Part shown: piece after piece, positions 54,701-64,000 of the stretch
Layout of the letters: the number at the start of each line of letters is the position of its first letter
Position numbering within the stretch: the stretch's first letter is position 1
From: Limnomonas spitsbergensis
Taxonomy: Eukaryota > Chlorophyta > Chlorophyceae > Chlamydomonadales
Length of the DNA stretch: 64,000 bases
Reading direction: 5' to 3'
Assembly (NCBI GenBank): GCA_037349105.1
Contig: JAYJMM010000022.1
Location: 558,001-622,000, forward strand
Position numbers and translations under genes: made by a program
Notes under the pieces: model-generated
Database searches by the model: none
What the model was told of the DNA's origin: nothing
Seen by the model: the letters and a program-made list of their open reading frames with translations, nothing else

Positions 54701-57700
54701 GAGGCCTCAGCAGGTGCCAAGCTGGCAGGAGCCAATGTGCTGAGAGTTGAGGCCTCAGCAGGTGCCCAGCTGGCAGGGGCAGAAATGCCGAGAGCTGAGG
54801 CCTCAGCAGGTGCCCAGCTGGCAGGAGCAGAAGTGCCGAGAGCTGTAGCCGCAGGAGGTGCCCAGCTGGCAGCAGCAGAGCCGCAGAGAGCTGAGGCCTC
54901 AGCAGGTGCCCAGCTAGCAGGAGCAGAGGTGCTGAGAGCTGAGGCCTCAGCAGGTGCCCAGCTGGCAGGAGCAGAGGTGCCGTGAGTTGAGGCCTCAGCA
55001 GGTGCCCAGCGGGTAGGAGCAGAGGTGCCGTGAGTTGAGGCCTCAGCAGGTGCCCAGCTGGCAGGAGCAGAGGTGCAGAGAGCTGAGGCCTCAGCAGGTG
55101 CCCAGCTGGCAGGAGCAGAGGCGCCGAGAGCTGAGGCCGCAGCAGAGGCCCAGCTGGCAGGAGCAGAATCGCTGAGAGCTGAGGCCGCAGCAGGTGCCCA
55201 GCTTGCAGGAGCAGAAACGCCGAGAGCTGAGGCCGCAGCAGGGGCACAGGTGGCAGGAGCAGAATTGCTGAGAGCTGAGGCTGCAGCAGGGGCCCAGCTT
55301 GCAGGAGCAGAAACGCCGAGAGCTGAGGCTGCAGCAGGGGCACAGGTGGCAGGAGCAGAAACGCCGAGATCTGAGGCCTCAGCAGGGGCCCAGCTGGCAG
55401 GAGCAGAGGCGCCGAGAGCTGAGGCCTCAGCAGAGACGCTGCTGGCAGGTGCAGAGTCGCCGAGAGCTGAGGCCGCAGCAGGTGCCCAGCTGGGAGGGGC
55501 AGAGGCATGGTGACGCATGGTTCCGGCTGGGGCACAGCTTAAAGGCAAAGGCACCATGCGGGAAGCCGAGGTGCTGGAAGCAGCCGCTGCTGCGTTCTGC
55601 TCGACCGTCATGTAGGCCACGATGTTCAGGAGGATACTCTCAACCTCAGACATGGTGGGCCGGTGGCTGGCCTCTGTCTCGTTGCAGTGGTTGACAAGGT
55701 CGGTGATGTCGCTGGCCGCCCGGGGACCGAATCGAGCCAGCCTTGTCTGGTCCATGTTCAGGGGGGGTGCCACTCCTCTTTTAATCTCGTCCTCGATCCG
55801 CTCCCACGCCTCGTCGGCTGACAGGCTGGGATCTGCTGCCATGTACGCTGATTCAATGTCAGTGAATGGCATCTCCTGGCCGTTAACGATGGCGGCGATG
55901 GTGCGTCCAATAGACAAAACATCGGCAAACGCTGACACCTGCATGAACAAGGGCGTATCGTATAAAATACATGATGACTGATTTGACATGAGATTATTTG
56001 ATTTTCAGATGACTTGGCCGGAGTTTGCAGGCGCTGACAGAGACAGCTGTCAGTTTTATTAGAATCAGGCTTTCAAGCTTGCCATGAAGTTGCTTGTCTT
56101 AACCAATGAGCATACTGGTGGTACACTTGCTATATCATCATTTCATAATCAGGGCATTTTTCTTTCTTTCTACTGGTACACTTGCTATATCATTATATCA
56201 TTATCAAGGCATTCTTTCTTTCTTTCAAACAATTGAGCCTGGGTGCTGGAATATCGGCTCACCAGTCCATCCTCGATGAAGGTCTCGGGTGCCGAGGTAG
56301 TGATGGTCCCATACGCTGGGCTGGGTGTGGTTCCGTCCGGGTCAGCGAGCCTGGAAAGCCCAGTGTCAGCAACCTGGAAGGTGAAGGGGAAGGGTTTTAT
56401 GATTATTAAGGGTCTAAGGATATGTCTTTAAGGGAGGGGTGTGAGGTGATCATGACAAACTGACAGATGTCTGTCCAATGGTCAGAGAGGTGCAAACAAA
56501 ATTGTTCCTTTGATCCCAAATGGAATTTCCATATTTCAAATTGTGGATTTCTGATTTTCTGTTTTTTGCCAGTAAATCCAGGCAATTCTCATGCTTTGGC
56601 CTCATGGGCGGCTTCCTTTATCCACCCACCTGCCTGCGTACCGTTTTATTATCATTTTATTTTATTTCTTTTGTGTTTGCTAATTCAATCATTTCTAAGA
56701 CATAGGCATAAAGTGGATGTGAATACAACCAAATATTGATTACGCTTCTCATTTATCCTCAAGGTGCGTCGCATCCGGCTAAAACTCACATTGTGATACA
56801 CAAAAGCAATTTTAATGAAGTGCATGCTCCCAGTTGGTTGCCTAGGTTGCCCTTTTGCCCTGTGCAAAGGTCCCCCCTCACTGGCAGTACTTGATTGCCT
56901 AGGTTGCCCTTTTGCCCTGTGCAAAGGTCCCCAGTCACTGGTAGTAGTTGGCTGCCTAGGTTGCCCTTTTAGTTGCCCTGTGCAAACGTCCCCACTCACT
57001 GGCACTAGCTGTTTGCCCTTTTACCCTGTGCACTCACCTTCACCACCTCGTCGTCCATTGTCCCGTCTGCTGCACAGATCGAACGGACCAGCAGGTTTTG
57101 CATCTTTATGTCGAGGTGAATGTATCCGCTGTCTTGGAACTCCTTGATAGACGTGACGGCCTTACGAATGAGCCGCATGCATTCCAGCGGCCCGCACCTT
57201 GGATCGTGGACGAAGTCGCCCAAGGTGCCTTCCATCACCTCCATGAGGTAGCCCATGATAACTGGCGGCTCGCCTTCGACGTCATTGACGACCACTGCTT
57301 GGACCGCCAACACAAAGTCGTCTCTGTCCCTTCCGGCTCCGCGGGCATGCAGCAGAATGGACATCTCGTTCTCGATCAGATGCTCAAAGCCGGTCTGCGC
57401 ACAAGCAAGCAGCGAGGGAAGGACAGGGAAAAGGGGTAAGGCTTAAATACCATGCCATTGTTCGTGAGACTCGCTGCAACTTCACCACAGCCTCATTATT
57501 CTGTTGCTATTCGTCAAGGCAGCCAGCCCGGCCCCTCCGCATGGTAGCAGGGTTAACAGCAGGGTTCTTTGTATGGTTCACAGCAGGGTTCATAGCATGG
57601 TTCGCTGCATGGTTCACTACATGCATGGTTCACAGCAGGGTTCACTGCAGGGTTCACTGCAGGGTTCACTGCCAGGTTCATTGCATTGCGAATATCATCA

Positions 57701-58075
57701 GTAATAAGCCACTCACCAGAGCAAACTTCAACATGTATGCACGCCCCTTGAGCATCACCCGGACGATCCCTCCGTTGCCGCCTTCAGCAATCCCCGTCAC
57801 GTCTCCAGCTGCTATTGCTGCCATTATTTCGCTGGTTGGCACCTGATTTACCGCAGCGTGGGGCCTCAGCACGGCCTCCACTCTCGACTCCTCTTCCCTC
57901 TCTCGCAGCTTCCAATTAGCCCGCCTCTGGGCAGCAAGCTTGTCGCCTGTCTGGGTGAGGGAATCCCGGACTCCATCCAGTGCAGCCTCTGCCACCTCAG
58001 CCTGGACAAGGGCCTTGCTGCGCTGGATTCGCAGCGTGGCATTCGCCCGTCTAAGCTCTGAGAGCTGTAGGGGAC
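48727..58075 (-). CDS. protein kinase K2 with giant tandem-repeat C-terminal tail
   Basis: K2 is a paralogue of K1 with the same four exons: 58075-57717 (359 bp, same length as K1), 57394-57038, 56373-56263 and 55938-48727. Exon 1 encodes a coiled-coil-like region (LSELRRANATLRIQRSKALV), then GGNGGIVRV and AYMLKFAL (Gly loop and lysine). Exon 2 has the catalytic loop YIHLDIKMQNLLV. Exon 3 has ADTG for DFG and SAPET, a proper APE. Exon 4 has DVLSIGRTI and ASHRPTM, then about 2,240 residues of a 16-residue repeat (APASWAPAEASALGTS type). The terminus is ADGWEWLIGESVNVK. The kinase core is complete apart from Arg to Leu in HRD and Phe to Thr in DFG, changes tolerated in some kinases. A 5' exon is probably missing, since exon 1 starts at an acceptor. 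Substrate and location are unknown. The tail has no transmembrane segment. Confidence 0.78.
48790..55510 (-). repeat. 48-bp in-frame tandem array in K2, about 140 units, with higher-order blocks
   Basis: Each 48-bp unit encodes 16 residues such as SWAPAEASALGTSAPA. A rare unit of 17 residues (PATSLAPAE) and the variant AGGAGCATAG mark larger blocks. That string occurs at 50251, 51598, 52705 and 54052, giving spacings of 1347, 1107 and 1347 bp, which equal 27 or 22 units of 48 plus one of 51. The array has therefore grown by copying blocks of over 1 kb. Confidence 0.92.
56835..57010 (+). repeat. 57-bp tandem repeat, three units, in K2 intron 2
   Basis: CCTAGGTTGCCCTTTTGCCC recurs at 56841, 56898 and 56955. 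It is followed by TGTGCAAAGGTCCCC and CTCACTGGCAGTA. It lies just beyond the exon 2 donor of K2. Confidence 0.8.
57550..57690 (+). repeat. short tandem repeat in K2 intron 1
   Basis: Repeats of GGTTCACTGCA and GGTTCACAGCA (about 12 bp) run between exons 1 and 2 of K2. The frame crossing it is not a gene. Confidence 0.7.
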
Positions 58076-58079
58076 CTGC

Positions 58080-59130
58080 AACATAGGAGTAGCACCACAA
58101 GAAGTTTATGATTTAGTAGGAGACAAGGGACAAGGTTTGTCGGTCCAATGGCATCATAGGCATGTCCTGACTAGGAGGAGGCACGAGCTAGTCTAGCTAG
58201 TCTCTCAGTTGAGTACGGGAGTGAAAGGGGGTGTCACATTGTCACGCCAAAGTCATCGATGCTGCTTTCAAAGAGGCTGCCGCAGTGGGTCATTACCAGG
58301 GTCACTGACCCTACTGACGGACCCACTAGACCCACGCACCTACCGGTAACCTACCTCACATACAGTCAGCAGGATATACAGCCATACTTCAAGGATCCTC
58401 TCAGGCTCTCAGCTGGATGGGTATATCCAAGTAGAGAGCTAGGATCCAATTAAATCGTTTTTTAACTGCTGATAGGCTAGCAGCGTCCACTCCAACTCAT
58501 TGACAGTGAGCGATGAGAGGTGGGAACCGAATACAGGCAGCCAGGTCAACATATTCAAATGTCCATACATTGATTGATGGGTGAGATGAGGGTTGACTGA
58601 GTGGAGTGGATGATTTTTGATGCATGAGAAGCAGACATGATGCATGCTCTCAAGATTTTTGATCCATTTTCTCTGCAGCCGAGGTTGACTGGATCCATCC
58701 CAGACCACTCAGTCCACCGATCCTACAACGACAGTGGTGTGAAACCAGTCATACTTCCGGTATTCCGCAACCTTTCTCGTCAGCGCTGGCAGTCTGACGA
58801 GCAGAGAAGCCAGATCTCGCACAGTGACATATTTTAATCATCTGCTGTATTTGGTAGCCTAAATAACCTCCCCTATCTTTTCATGCCACCGGGAACCACG
58901 CGAAAAGGGTTATCTCACCAGTATTATATCTCTGCCGAACTCGGACTTGCCTCGACGGCGCTGCAGAGCATGATGCCTACGCATCAATTCACAGGAGCAC
59001 GGGGACAAATCAAGGAAATGACGGAAGGAGTGACTGTATAGACAGCAGATGGAACAATGAGGAGCAACTGGGAGAAGCTATACCAGGTGCGAGTAATGAG
59101 GTGGAGCAAAAATTGAGTAGCTTGGATATG
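58080..59130. other. 5' flank of kinase K2, no gene recognised
   Basis: This should hold the promoter and any first exon of K2. No certain start codon, exon or TATA box was found. Confidence 0.3.
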
Positions 59131-59133
59131 TCA

Positions 59134-59255
59134 GTCGTGGAGTTCAGTGTTTCAATCAACCTTGGATTGCCCCATCCATCCATCCATCGATCGCAAACTT
59201 TTGGTCGATTGGGGATGGACAGAGCAGTCCAATTTTAAACAATGGACTCCACGAC
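59134..59255. repeat. imperfect palindrome, about 120 bp
   Basis: GTCGTGGAGT (59134-59143) pairs with ACTCCACGAC (59246-59255). Inside it, TTGGATTGCCCCATCCATCC (59162-59181) pairs with 59213-59232 with a few mismatches. It could be a small MITE. Confidence 0.45.
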
Positions 59256-59479
59256 ATTTTCAAGGTGCTCATGCAGCAGTGTCCAGGCATGATTTGGGGA
59301 CGACGTCACCATGCATTGCATTGGTGATGCAGACCACCGAGCGACTGACATGAGTCGGTCTGAGACTCAGTCTGAATGGCATGATGCAGCAGGTCGGTTG
59401 GACATCGGTAAGAAAAAAGTCAACTCAAGGGCGGGATGCATGGACACATGTTAGAAGAGGGCGTCGATACCGTAATCAG

Positions 59480-60295
59480 TAAAGCACGTGTAATGGTCAT
59501 GTAACCAGTACCCCAGAATTACCAGTCGCTGACGCGACCTGCCTTACGTTATCGGCGCTTACGCTCCATACGGAAGTTGCAGGGTCGCCTGGCAAGCCCA
59601 GACCAGAACCCTCACGGGTTAAACCCTGCACCTCCCATATAAGCGAGCTCTGCTAGGCATCGGGAAGTCTCAGACGAGATCAATCCATCAGGCTCAATAC
59701 CTGACTGTCCCACTATCAAATCTCTAGTCTCCAGCAGTCTCCCCTCGTGAGCACCTAGTCCCCCCTCAGTCAACTCTCCGACTACTCGTCTACCCTCAAC
59801 ACCGTCCCGGACTCCCCTTCACGTTCCTCTACTAGTGAGTCCCTGTCTAGATATAAGAGTCCTGCCCCCTAGGGCACCTAGGACCTCTTCAGTGGTTCCA
59901 GAGCCTTATCGGTTCGATCCTGTCGCAGTTTCATTGACAGAACCCTGCCGTCGGCTCGAAAGAGTTTTGAGACACGCGCGCTGGGCAGTCGCGTCCCTTA
60001 GACCTGTCAGGGTTAAAACTATTCGAATTCCAGTACCGACCCCAGTCCAGTGTCCGGATCAGGGCCAACCCCAGAGCAACTCGACAGTATCTACTATTGG
60101 TCTGACAAGCTCGGCGGAGCCGACGGATTTCCAGCCCTTGTCCCGAGTCCCAGGCACGCACTTGTTGCGTTGACTGAGTCTAGTAAGTGTCGTAACTTGA
60201 GTTGTTCGACTCCGACGGTTTGAATTCCGTACACTCCAGTCCAGACCAGTCATAAGCTTCCTGATTGCTGAACTTTCACAGTAATTCACAATCTA
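59480..60295 (+). other. candidate 5' LTR and leader of the gypsy element
   Basis: The sequence is non-coding and pyrimidine-rich, with many CAGTC/CCAGTC strings. A TGTAATGG at 59489 could be an LTR start. Without the 3' LTR the borders cannot be fixed, and no primer-binding site was recognised with confidence. Confidence 0.4.
59636..59643 (+). promoter_or_regulatory. TATA-like box of the gypsy element
   Basis: CATATAAG follows CACCTCC and lies about 650 bases before gag. Transcription would start near 59665-59675 if it is used. Confidence 0.45.
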
Positions 60296-61528
60296 ATGGT
60301 CGCTAAACGAAACAAATCCAAACGCGCAGTGAACAACCTTCAAGTCGACAACCCAGCTCCTGCCCAGCTTCCCGCCATTGTCGTTCCCGACATGGTCGCT
60401 GCAGCACCAACACCAGCACCAGCACCAGCACCAGCACCAGTACCAGCACCAGTACCAGCACCAGTACCAGCACCAGCACAAGCCCCTGTCCCAATTGCGG
60501 TAGCTGCACCGAGACCAGCTCTCCAGCCCATCGCTGTGGCTTCCGTGGCACCTGCAACATACGCAGCGGTGGCCAACCCTCGAGTCTTGATCACACCTTG
60601 CGTCGCTGGCTGCAGCACGGACCCTCTACCGGCCCAGCATACCTCGTCCTACATGCAGGACGATATGTTCGAGCAATTCAAGAAACAACTCAAGCAAGGT
60701 GAATTGCAACTCTTGCAGTCACTCTTAACCAGACTAGATTCAACTGCTGTCCCAGCCCAGCCTGTTGTTACTCCTACCGTTCGTCTTGTCGGGAATCCTG
60801 TTACCAGTGTACCCACCCAAGTTCAAATCCCAGTACCTGTCAGACGCGAGACTGACTATCGTCGTCGTCCCCCAGCCTTGCCTGCACCAGGCCGGATGAA
60901 CAAGCCGTTCTTCCAACAGTGCAAGAACAAGCCGAGATTAATCGCGATGAGCTTCGAGGAGCTCAGGCGCTGGCTGCTCGAGAACGGTCACCGCTACCCC
61001 GAGGACATGTCTGTCTTTATCGACGATCCCGAGGTCAAGGAGTTCTTAATGAACTACATCGAGTCCCACATGCTGTTCGAGCAAAACGAGTTCATCCTGG
61101 CCCTCACAAACTTCGTGTCCGGCGAGGTACGTTCAGCAGTTGACATTGCCCGCGAACAACTAGTCGGTCGTATGATCACCCAGGGTTCCCAGTCAGCCTC
61201 CCAGTACTCCCAGCAATTCCTGAACGTGACCAGACTCTTGCCCGACGAATCTCAAGCAACCTTGTGCGTCCATTACCTATCAGGCATGGATCCATCCCTG
61301 AAACAACGCTGCATTCTAGACAAGGATGGAAATACCTGGCAATCCCTGCCAAACCTCATGAAATTCGCATATGTCGAGGACCTGCGAATGACCAGTGCAC
61401 GTGCCTGTTTCGTACCAGTATCAAGATCCAGTTACACCCCAGTGACCAGACCCAGCTACCGCACAGATACCAGACCAGTGCACAAACCCGAGTACCCTGC
61501 CAAAACACAGGACTTCCAGCAGCCGTGA
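60296..61528 (+). CDS. gag: gypsy gag (capsid part), ends at an in-frame TGA
   Basis: The frame gives 410 residues before a TGA at 61526. It starts basic (MVAKRNKSKRAVNN), then has a proline-alanine tract (PAPAPAPVPAPVPAPVPAPA), and a capsid-like helical region around residues 190-360, as in retrotransposon gag proteins. That region includes MLFEQNEFILALTNFVSGEV, then SASQYSQQFLNVTRLLPDE and HYLSGMDPSLKQRC. The frame stays open beyond the TGA and reaches the zinc knuckle, so the TGA cuts gag before its nucleocapsid part. Confidence 0.75.
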   Translation: MVAKRNKSKRAVNNLQVDNPAPAQLPAIVVPDMVAAAPTPAPAPAPAPVPAPVPAPVPAPAQAPVPIAVAAPRPALQPIAVASVAPATYAAVANPRVLITPCVAGCSTDPLPAQHTSSYMQDDMFEQFKKQLKQGELQLLQSLLTRLDSTAVPAQPVVTPTVRLVGNPVTSVPTQVQIPVPVRRETDYRRRPPALPAPGRMNKPFFQQCKNKPRLIAMSFEELRRWLLENGHRYPEDMSVFIDDPEVKEFLMNYIESHMLFEQNEFILALTNFVSGEVRSAVDIAREQLVGRMITQGSQSASQYSQQFLNVTRLLPDESQATLCVHYLSGMDPSLKQRCILDKDGNTWQSLPNLMKFAYVEDLRMTSARACFVPVSRSSYTPVTRPSYRTDTRPVHKPEYPAKTQDFQQP

Positions 61529-61783
61529 CGCGCTCGGCTGGCACACACCGAGTCCGTTCCGAAGAGGAAGATCGAGCCCAGCGCCCAGACCAGCTCCGGG
61601 AAAGAGGCCAAAAACTTCAAGACCCCATTCGAGTCCTGCCCGTACTACAAGTACGTGGGTGCACTGAGCATCGCTGCGAAGCAATCATTGAACGAGTATA
61701 ACCTGTGCTGGTACTGCCGGGCAGGTTGCCACCAAGCCAAGAACTGCCCTGAGAAGAAGGAAAACAAGCCTCCTTCCCAGTAG
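61529..61783 (+). CDS. gypsy gag, nucleocapsid part with CCHC zinc knuckle, after the TGA
   Basis: In the same frame as gag, this piece encodes a basic region and then CWYCRAGCHQAKNC, a perfect Cx2Cx4Hx4C knuckle that binds RNA during packaging. It closes with KKENKPPSQ and a TAG at 61781-61783. It has no good start of its own, so it belongs to gag and is reached only by reading through the TGA or in sister copies lacking it. Confidence 0.7.
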   Translation, partial: RARLAHTESVPKRKIEPSAQTSSGKEAKNFKTPFESCPYYKYVGALSIAAKQSLNEYNLCWYCRAGCHQAKNCPEKKENKPPSQ

Positions 61784-64000
61784 GAATTTTTGCAGGAGGT
61801 ATTCCCGGGTCCCCCTCCTGTCTCTAGATGTCATGTGTGCACTGCAGTTGAGAATCACGTGTCTGACTTGATGAACTCTAGCTTCCTGACGTACGACCGA
61901 GTGATTTGTAACGAACATTTGAATTGTACCTGCACGCTTCCAGTCATTCACTCCAACTCTCCAGACAAACACCAGATTTACGTTGCAAAAACCAGAAGCC
62001 AAGCCAGGCTTTATTTGAACAACAGACCCAACACCAGTTCATGTCTTCTAGTTTCCTCCAGACAAGCAGCAGGATTACAACCGCTACTCCAACACTCTTT
62101 CCTAGTCAAGAAATACGAATCCAGTTCAGCGCTTGGTACCGCTATGAATAAGGGTATGAAACCATCCCCAGTACTTGCCTTTGTAATCCCAGCTGATACA
62201 AGAGAAACAGCCCAGTGTCGAGTTCTAGCCAAAATACAAGTTGATGATCGAGTCCAGATATTGCATACCAGCCAAGACAAGGATGTAAAACAAGATGGAA
62301 ATCACCAAGATGGTGATGACCAGCCCCTAGCAGCAACCTACCACGGCCAAGCACATGGCAAAAACCTCAAGTGTCTATTTGATTCGGGGGCATCCTCATG
62401 TTTCATGGGAGCCAAACTTGCCAAGAAACTCGGACTCCAGATTCGTTCAAATAAATATCGAGCAGTGGCCACTGCGGCTGGTCGAGACTGTACTGTCCTA
62501 GGTTCTGCGAGTCTCACTGTTACGTTCGGCCGGACTGACTTTGAAGCTACAGTTCACATCCTCCCAGCGTTTCTCGATACCATTGATTTAATCATTGGCG
62601 AAGACTTCATGAAAACACACTCTTGTAATTTGCAGTACAGCCCAGACCAGTCTAGTCTCATGACCATCACTGACGGGGTCGTTCATGAGGTCTTGAATTC
62701 GTGTGTTTTACGTGGCACAGGTGCAGTACAGGTTGCTCATGCTGTGAAGACCACTTCTAGCCCAGCCGATCCGACCCATGACAATAACGCTGGACAGTGT
62801 GACGCTGAAGACGAATCCCGACCATGCCGTACACGTACGAAGACCGATCAAATCCCAGCTGGCCTTGCAGCCAAATTACTCAAGTCTGGTCGCCACCGAG
62901 CATTCTTAGCTGTATTGACACCACAGGCTAGCGAACCAGACGAGGAGTTACAACCAGTACCAAATCCAGAAGGAGAACTAGACCATAAAACCAGTCGAGA
63001 AAAACTAGCAAACATGAACCATGTGCACCCAGACCAGCGTACAGCGATTACTTCACTGATCGACGAGTACGATGACATTTTTTCAGAAACCCCTCGAGCT
63101 GGCGGAGCGAAAGTCCCACCTCTAGAGCACACGATCGATCTGGTCGCTGGCGCTAAACCACCTTTTCGCAGGAACTTTCGTCTCTCTCCAGCCGAGTCTG
63201 AAGAACTCAAGAAACAGGTTGCCGAGCTACTTGACAAAGGAATCATCACCCCTGTCAACAGTCCTTATGGAGCCCCAGTCTTGTTCATCAAGAAACCAAA
63301 TGGAGGACTTAGGTTCTGCCTTGATTACCGAGCCTTGAACGAACTAACTGTCAAACTACGCTACCCACTACCAAGGATCGATGATCTTCTAGATGCAGCT
63401 CGCGGAGCTTCATGTTTCTCTTGTCTAGACATGGCAGGTGGCTTTCACCAACTGCTTATTTCCGAGGAAGACCAGCCCAAGACAGCTTTTGCTACACCCT
63501 TCGGCCATTATGCATGGCGTTGCCTGCCAATGGGTCTTTCGAACGCGCCCAGTCAATACCAGAGCACTGTCAATAAAATCTTTGCTGATCTAGCATTCGT
63601 CCTCATTTACATTGATGACATCATGATCCTGTCCCAGACACCAGAACAGCACCTCCAGCATTTAAGACAAGTGTTTGACAAAATACGAGAATCAGGACTG
63701 CAGGTCAAATTTTCCAAGTGCAAATTTCTGCAGGCTCAAGTCAAGTACCTAGGGCACATTCTTTCGAAAGAAGGTGTGGCTGCTGACCCAGACAAAATTC
63801 GAGCGCTTACCGAGTGGGAATTCCCGACCAGTGCAACAGGTGTCTTGCAATTTCTAGGCCTAGCAAATTACTTTCGCAAATTCATTCCGAACCTCTCCAG
63901 GCTGGCAGCACCCTTGTACCATTTGACCAAGAAAACCGTCCAGTTCTCAGGAGGAGCTGACGCTCTGTTGGCTTTTCAAGCTATCAAGGAAGCGTTAGCT
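61784..64000 (+). CDS. pol: gypsy pol: aspartic protease and reverse transcriptase, incomplete at window end
   Basis: Directly after the TAG the same frame is open for 739 codons to the end of the window. A protease is marked by CLFDSGASSCFMGAKL, with the catalytic Asp in DSGA (about 62375), and by LIIGEDFM as the second conserved strand. The reverse transcriptase shows GIITPVNSPYGAPVLFIKKP, RFCLDYRALN, YIDDIMIL (YxDD catalytic pair), LGHILSKEGV and GLANYFRKFIPNLSRLAAPL, the start of the connection to RNase H. No stop or frameshift is seen. No ATG follows the TAG closely, so pol is probably made as a gag-pol fusion. Confidence 0.88.

Larger units (their letters stand above)
59480..64000 (+). 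mobile_element. Ty3/gypsy LTR retrotransposon, 5' part, cut by the window end
   Basis: A leader or 5' LTR is followed by gag, zinc knuckle, aspartic protease and reverse transcriptase, all in one reading frame. The order protease then RT and the RT motifs are those of the Ty3/gypsy group. RNase H, integrase and the 3' LTR lie beyond the window. The frame from the ATG at 60296 to base 64000 has only two stop codons (TGA at 61526, TAG at 61781), so the copy is recent or still under selection. Confidence 0.85.

Noticed and set aside
48798..55535. Long Leu/Pro/His-rich frames (up to 731 codons) on the minus strand and Glu/Ala-rich frames on the plus strand in the K2 array
   Set aside because: They are shadow frames of the 48-bp repeat. 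None is linked to a domain outside the array.
61526..61783. Reassigned stop codons (as in some ulvophyte algae) to explain the in-frame TGA and TAG in the gypsy element
   Set aside because: The desaturase genes end normally in TGA and TAA at the expected length, and only one mobile element shows internal stops. Readthrough or mutation is simpler.

Overview
The window is eukaryotic nuclear DNA. Genes are broken by GT-AG introns (donors mostly GTGAG/GTAAG, acceptors mostly GCAG), spacing is loose, and much of the sequence is repeats or transposon remains. The mix of a plant-type 3-ketoacyl-CoA synthase, ADS-type fatty-acid desaturases, an exostosin-like glycosyltransferase fragment and scattered TTTAGGG-like motifs points to the green lineage. 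A repeat-rich green alga is my best guess, but this is an inference and I cannot name the species.

Left part (0-9 kb): a minus-strand very-long-chain fatty-acid elongase gene (KCS) can be assembled from ten exons with consistent reading phase between 5355 and 675. Its last exon(s) lie beyond or are lost at the left edge. About 6 kb away a 1.1 kb piece of the same gene sits in inverted orientation with a frameshift. Two unrecognised reading frames lie between them.

Middle-left (9-26 kb): two direct copies of a six-exon delta-9-type desaturase gene (10.85-13.95 and 21.38-24.25 kb, both minus) with the three histidine boxes. Around and between them are SINE-like repeats, a LINE 3' end, a SWIM-type zinc-finger frame, an exostosin-like exon and a repeat called R1 here. 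R1 flanks the second desaturase copy on both sides in direct orientation.

Middle (26-39 kb): mostly non-coding. It holds hairpins, minisatellites, broken exostosin-like segments and a second LINE 3' end.

Right part (39-58 kb): two tandem minus-strand protein-kinase genes, K1 and K2, share exon structure. Each ends in one enormous exon made of in-frame tandem repeats. K1 has about thirty 30-residue units plus about twelve 26-residue units. K2 has roughly 140 units of 16 residues, arranged in higher-order blocks. A 3'-end remnant of a third copy lies between them. These kinases with long, nearly identical Ser/Pro/Ala/Trp tails are the most unusual content of the window.

Right edge (59.5-64 kb): the 5' part of a Ty3/gypsy LTR retrotransposon. 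Gag, zinc knuckle, protease and reverse transcriptase all lie in one reading frame interrupted by only two stop codons. Functions are read from motifs by eye. No database search or alignment was run.
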